Source: Gemmatimonadales bacterium (GTDB taxonomy: Bacteria; Gemmatimonadota; Gemmatimonadetes; Gemmatimonadales; GWC2-71-9). From it: DNA of 5,992 nucleotides. Location of the stretch: NCBI GenBank assembly GCA_004525055.1, contig SPDF01000114.1, positions 1 through 5,992 of the forward strand, in the 5' to 3' direction. Below the pieces are notes generated by a model. The model did not search any database, was not told where the DNA came from, and saw nothing but the letters and a program-made list of their open reading frames with translations. Shown here piece by piece: positions 5,833-5,992 of this stretch; positions within the stretch are counted from its first letter, which is position 1; each line of letters starts with the position of its first letter. The position numbers and the translations under genes are program-made.

Positions 5833-5992
5833 TCAGCCCAGCCCGTGGCGAATCGTGAACGTCTCGAGTGCACGCGCCGCCTGCGCACGGACGGCGCGCT
5901 GGACCGGCGGCGCCCATCCCAGCAGCACCCCCTTCACGCCAAGCGCCTGGCGCGCCCAACGGTACAGGTCGAATGCATCCGTGTGTTGCACG
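5833..5992 (-). CDS. C-terminal end of an unidentified protein, N-terminus beyond window edge
   Basis: An open minus-strand frame enters from the right edge and ends with TGA at 5835-5833, giving 52 residues. The segment DAFDLYRWARQALGVKGVLL (5-24) and the Arg/Ala-rich end with ALETFTIRHGLG (41-52) look like a soluble, helical C-terminus. Third codon positions are mostly G or C. Its stop lies 20 nt before the 60-residue gene, with that gene's ribosome binding site in the gap, which supports it as the upstream member of the same operon. I cannot name the family from this fragment. Confidence 0.6.
   Translation of the reverse strand, partial: VQHTDAFDLYRWARQALGVKGVLLGWAPPVQRAVRAQAARALETFTIRHGLG

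Noticed and set aside
5630..5959. Extended 109-residue version of the 60-residue membrane protein
   Set aside because: The extra 49 residues are Gly/Ala/Arg-rich, overlap the end of the upstream gene, and bypass the very strong ribosome site at 5820-5829.
1..5992. CRISPR array, tRNA/rRNA, transposase or integrase, toxin-antitoxin pair
   Set aside because: No regularly spaced repeats, no RNA gene signature and no mobile-element protein were seen on either strand; the two small membrane genes lack a partner typical of a toxin-antitoxin pair.

Overview
The window is GC-rich bacterial DNA with tightly packed protein-coding genes. Seven of the eight lie on the minus strand. I saw no RNA gene, insertion sequence, phage gene or CRISPR array. 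Three things suggest a free-living Gram-negative bacterium: the high GC at third codon positions, the good Shine-Dalgarno sites, and a secreted M13 zinc peptidase whose signal peptide ends in VAQ. Gemmatimonadota would fit, with Acidobacteriota as an alternative, but this is inference from style and not from a marker gene.

Left block (4441 down to 1, all minus). This looks like one operon of four genes with gaps of 22, 23 and 11 nt. In transcription order they are: an exported M13-family metallopeptidase (4441-2369), a 210-residue NAD(P)-binding protein of the atypical SDR type (2346-1714), a 316-residue NmrA/HSCARG-like NAD(P)-binding protein (1690-740), and a TauE/SafE-type membrane permease that runs off the left edge (728-1).

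Middle (4442-4974). A 209-nt intergenic region holds the divergent start signals. It contains a perfect 7-bp hairpin in the peptidase leader and two imperfect dyads. It is followed by the only plus-strand gene, a 107-residue predicted two-helix membrane protein of unknown function (4651-4974).

Right block (5992 down to 4971, minus). The C-terminal end of an unidentified protein (5992-5833) is followed by a 60-residue two-helix membrane protein (5812-5630) and a second short NAD(P)-binding protein (5618-4971, GTG start). Spacing is 20 and 11 nt, and the ribosome binding site of the last gene touches the stop codon of the gene before it. The 5618-4971 product is a clear paralogue of the 2346-1714 product, so the M13 peptidase and the plus-strand membrane gene sit between two copies of the same gene family. 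The plus-strand gene and the right block converge on one shared TTAA.

Working together: the left operon combines an envelope peptidase, two nucleotide-binding reductase or sensor-like proteins and an anion-type permease. A link between NAD(P)H state and export is possible but is only inferred from the layout. Most of the window looks like ordinary chromosomal housekeeping or accessory content. I did not find strong evidence of a new defence or mobile system.
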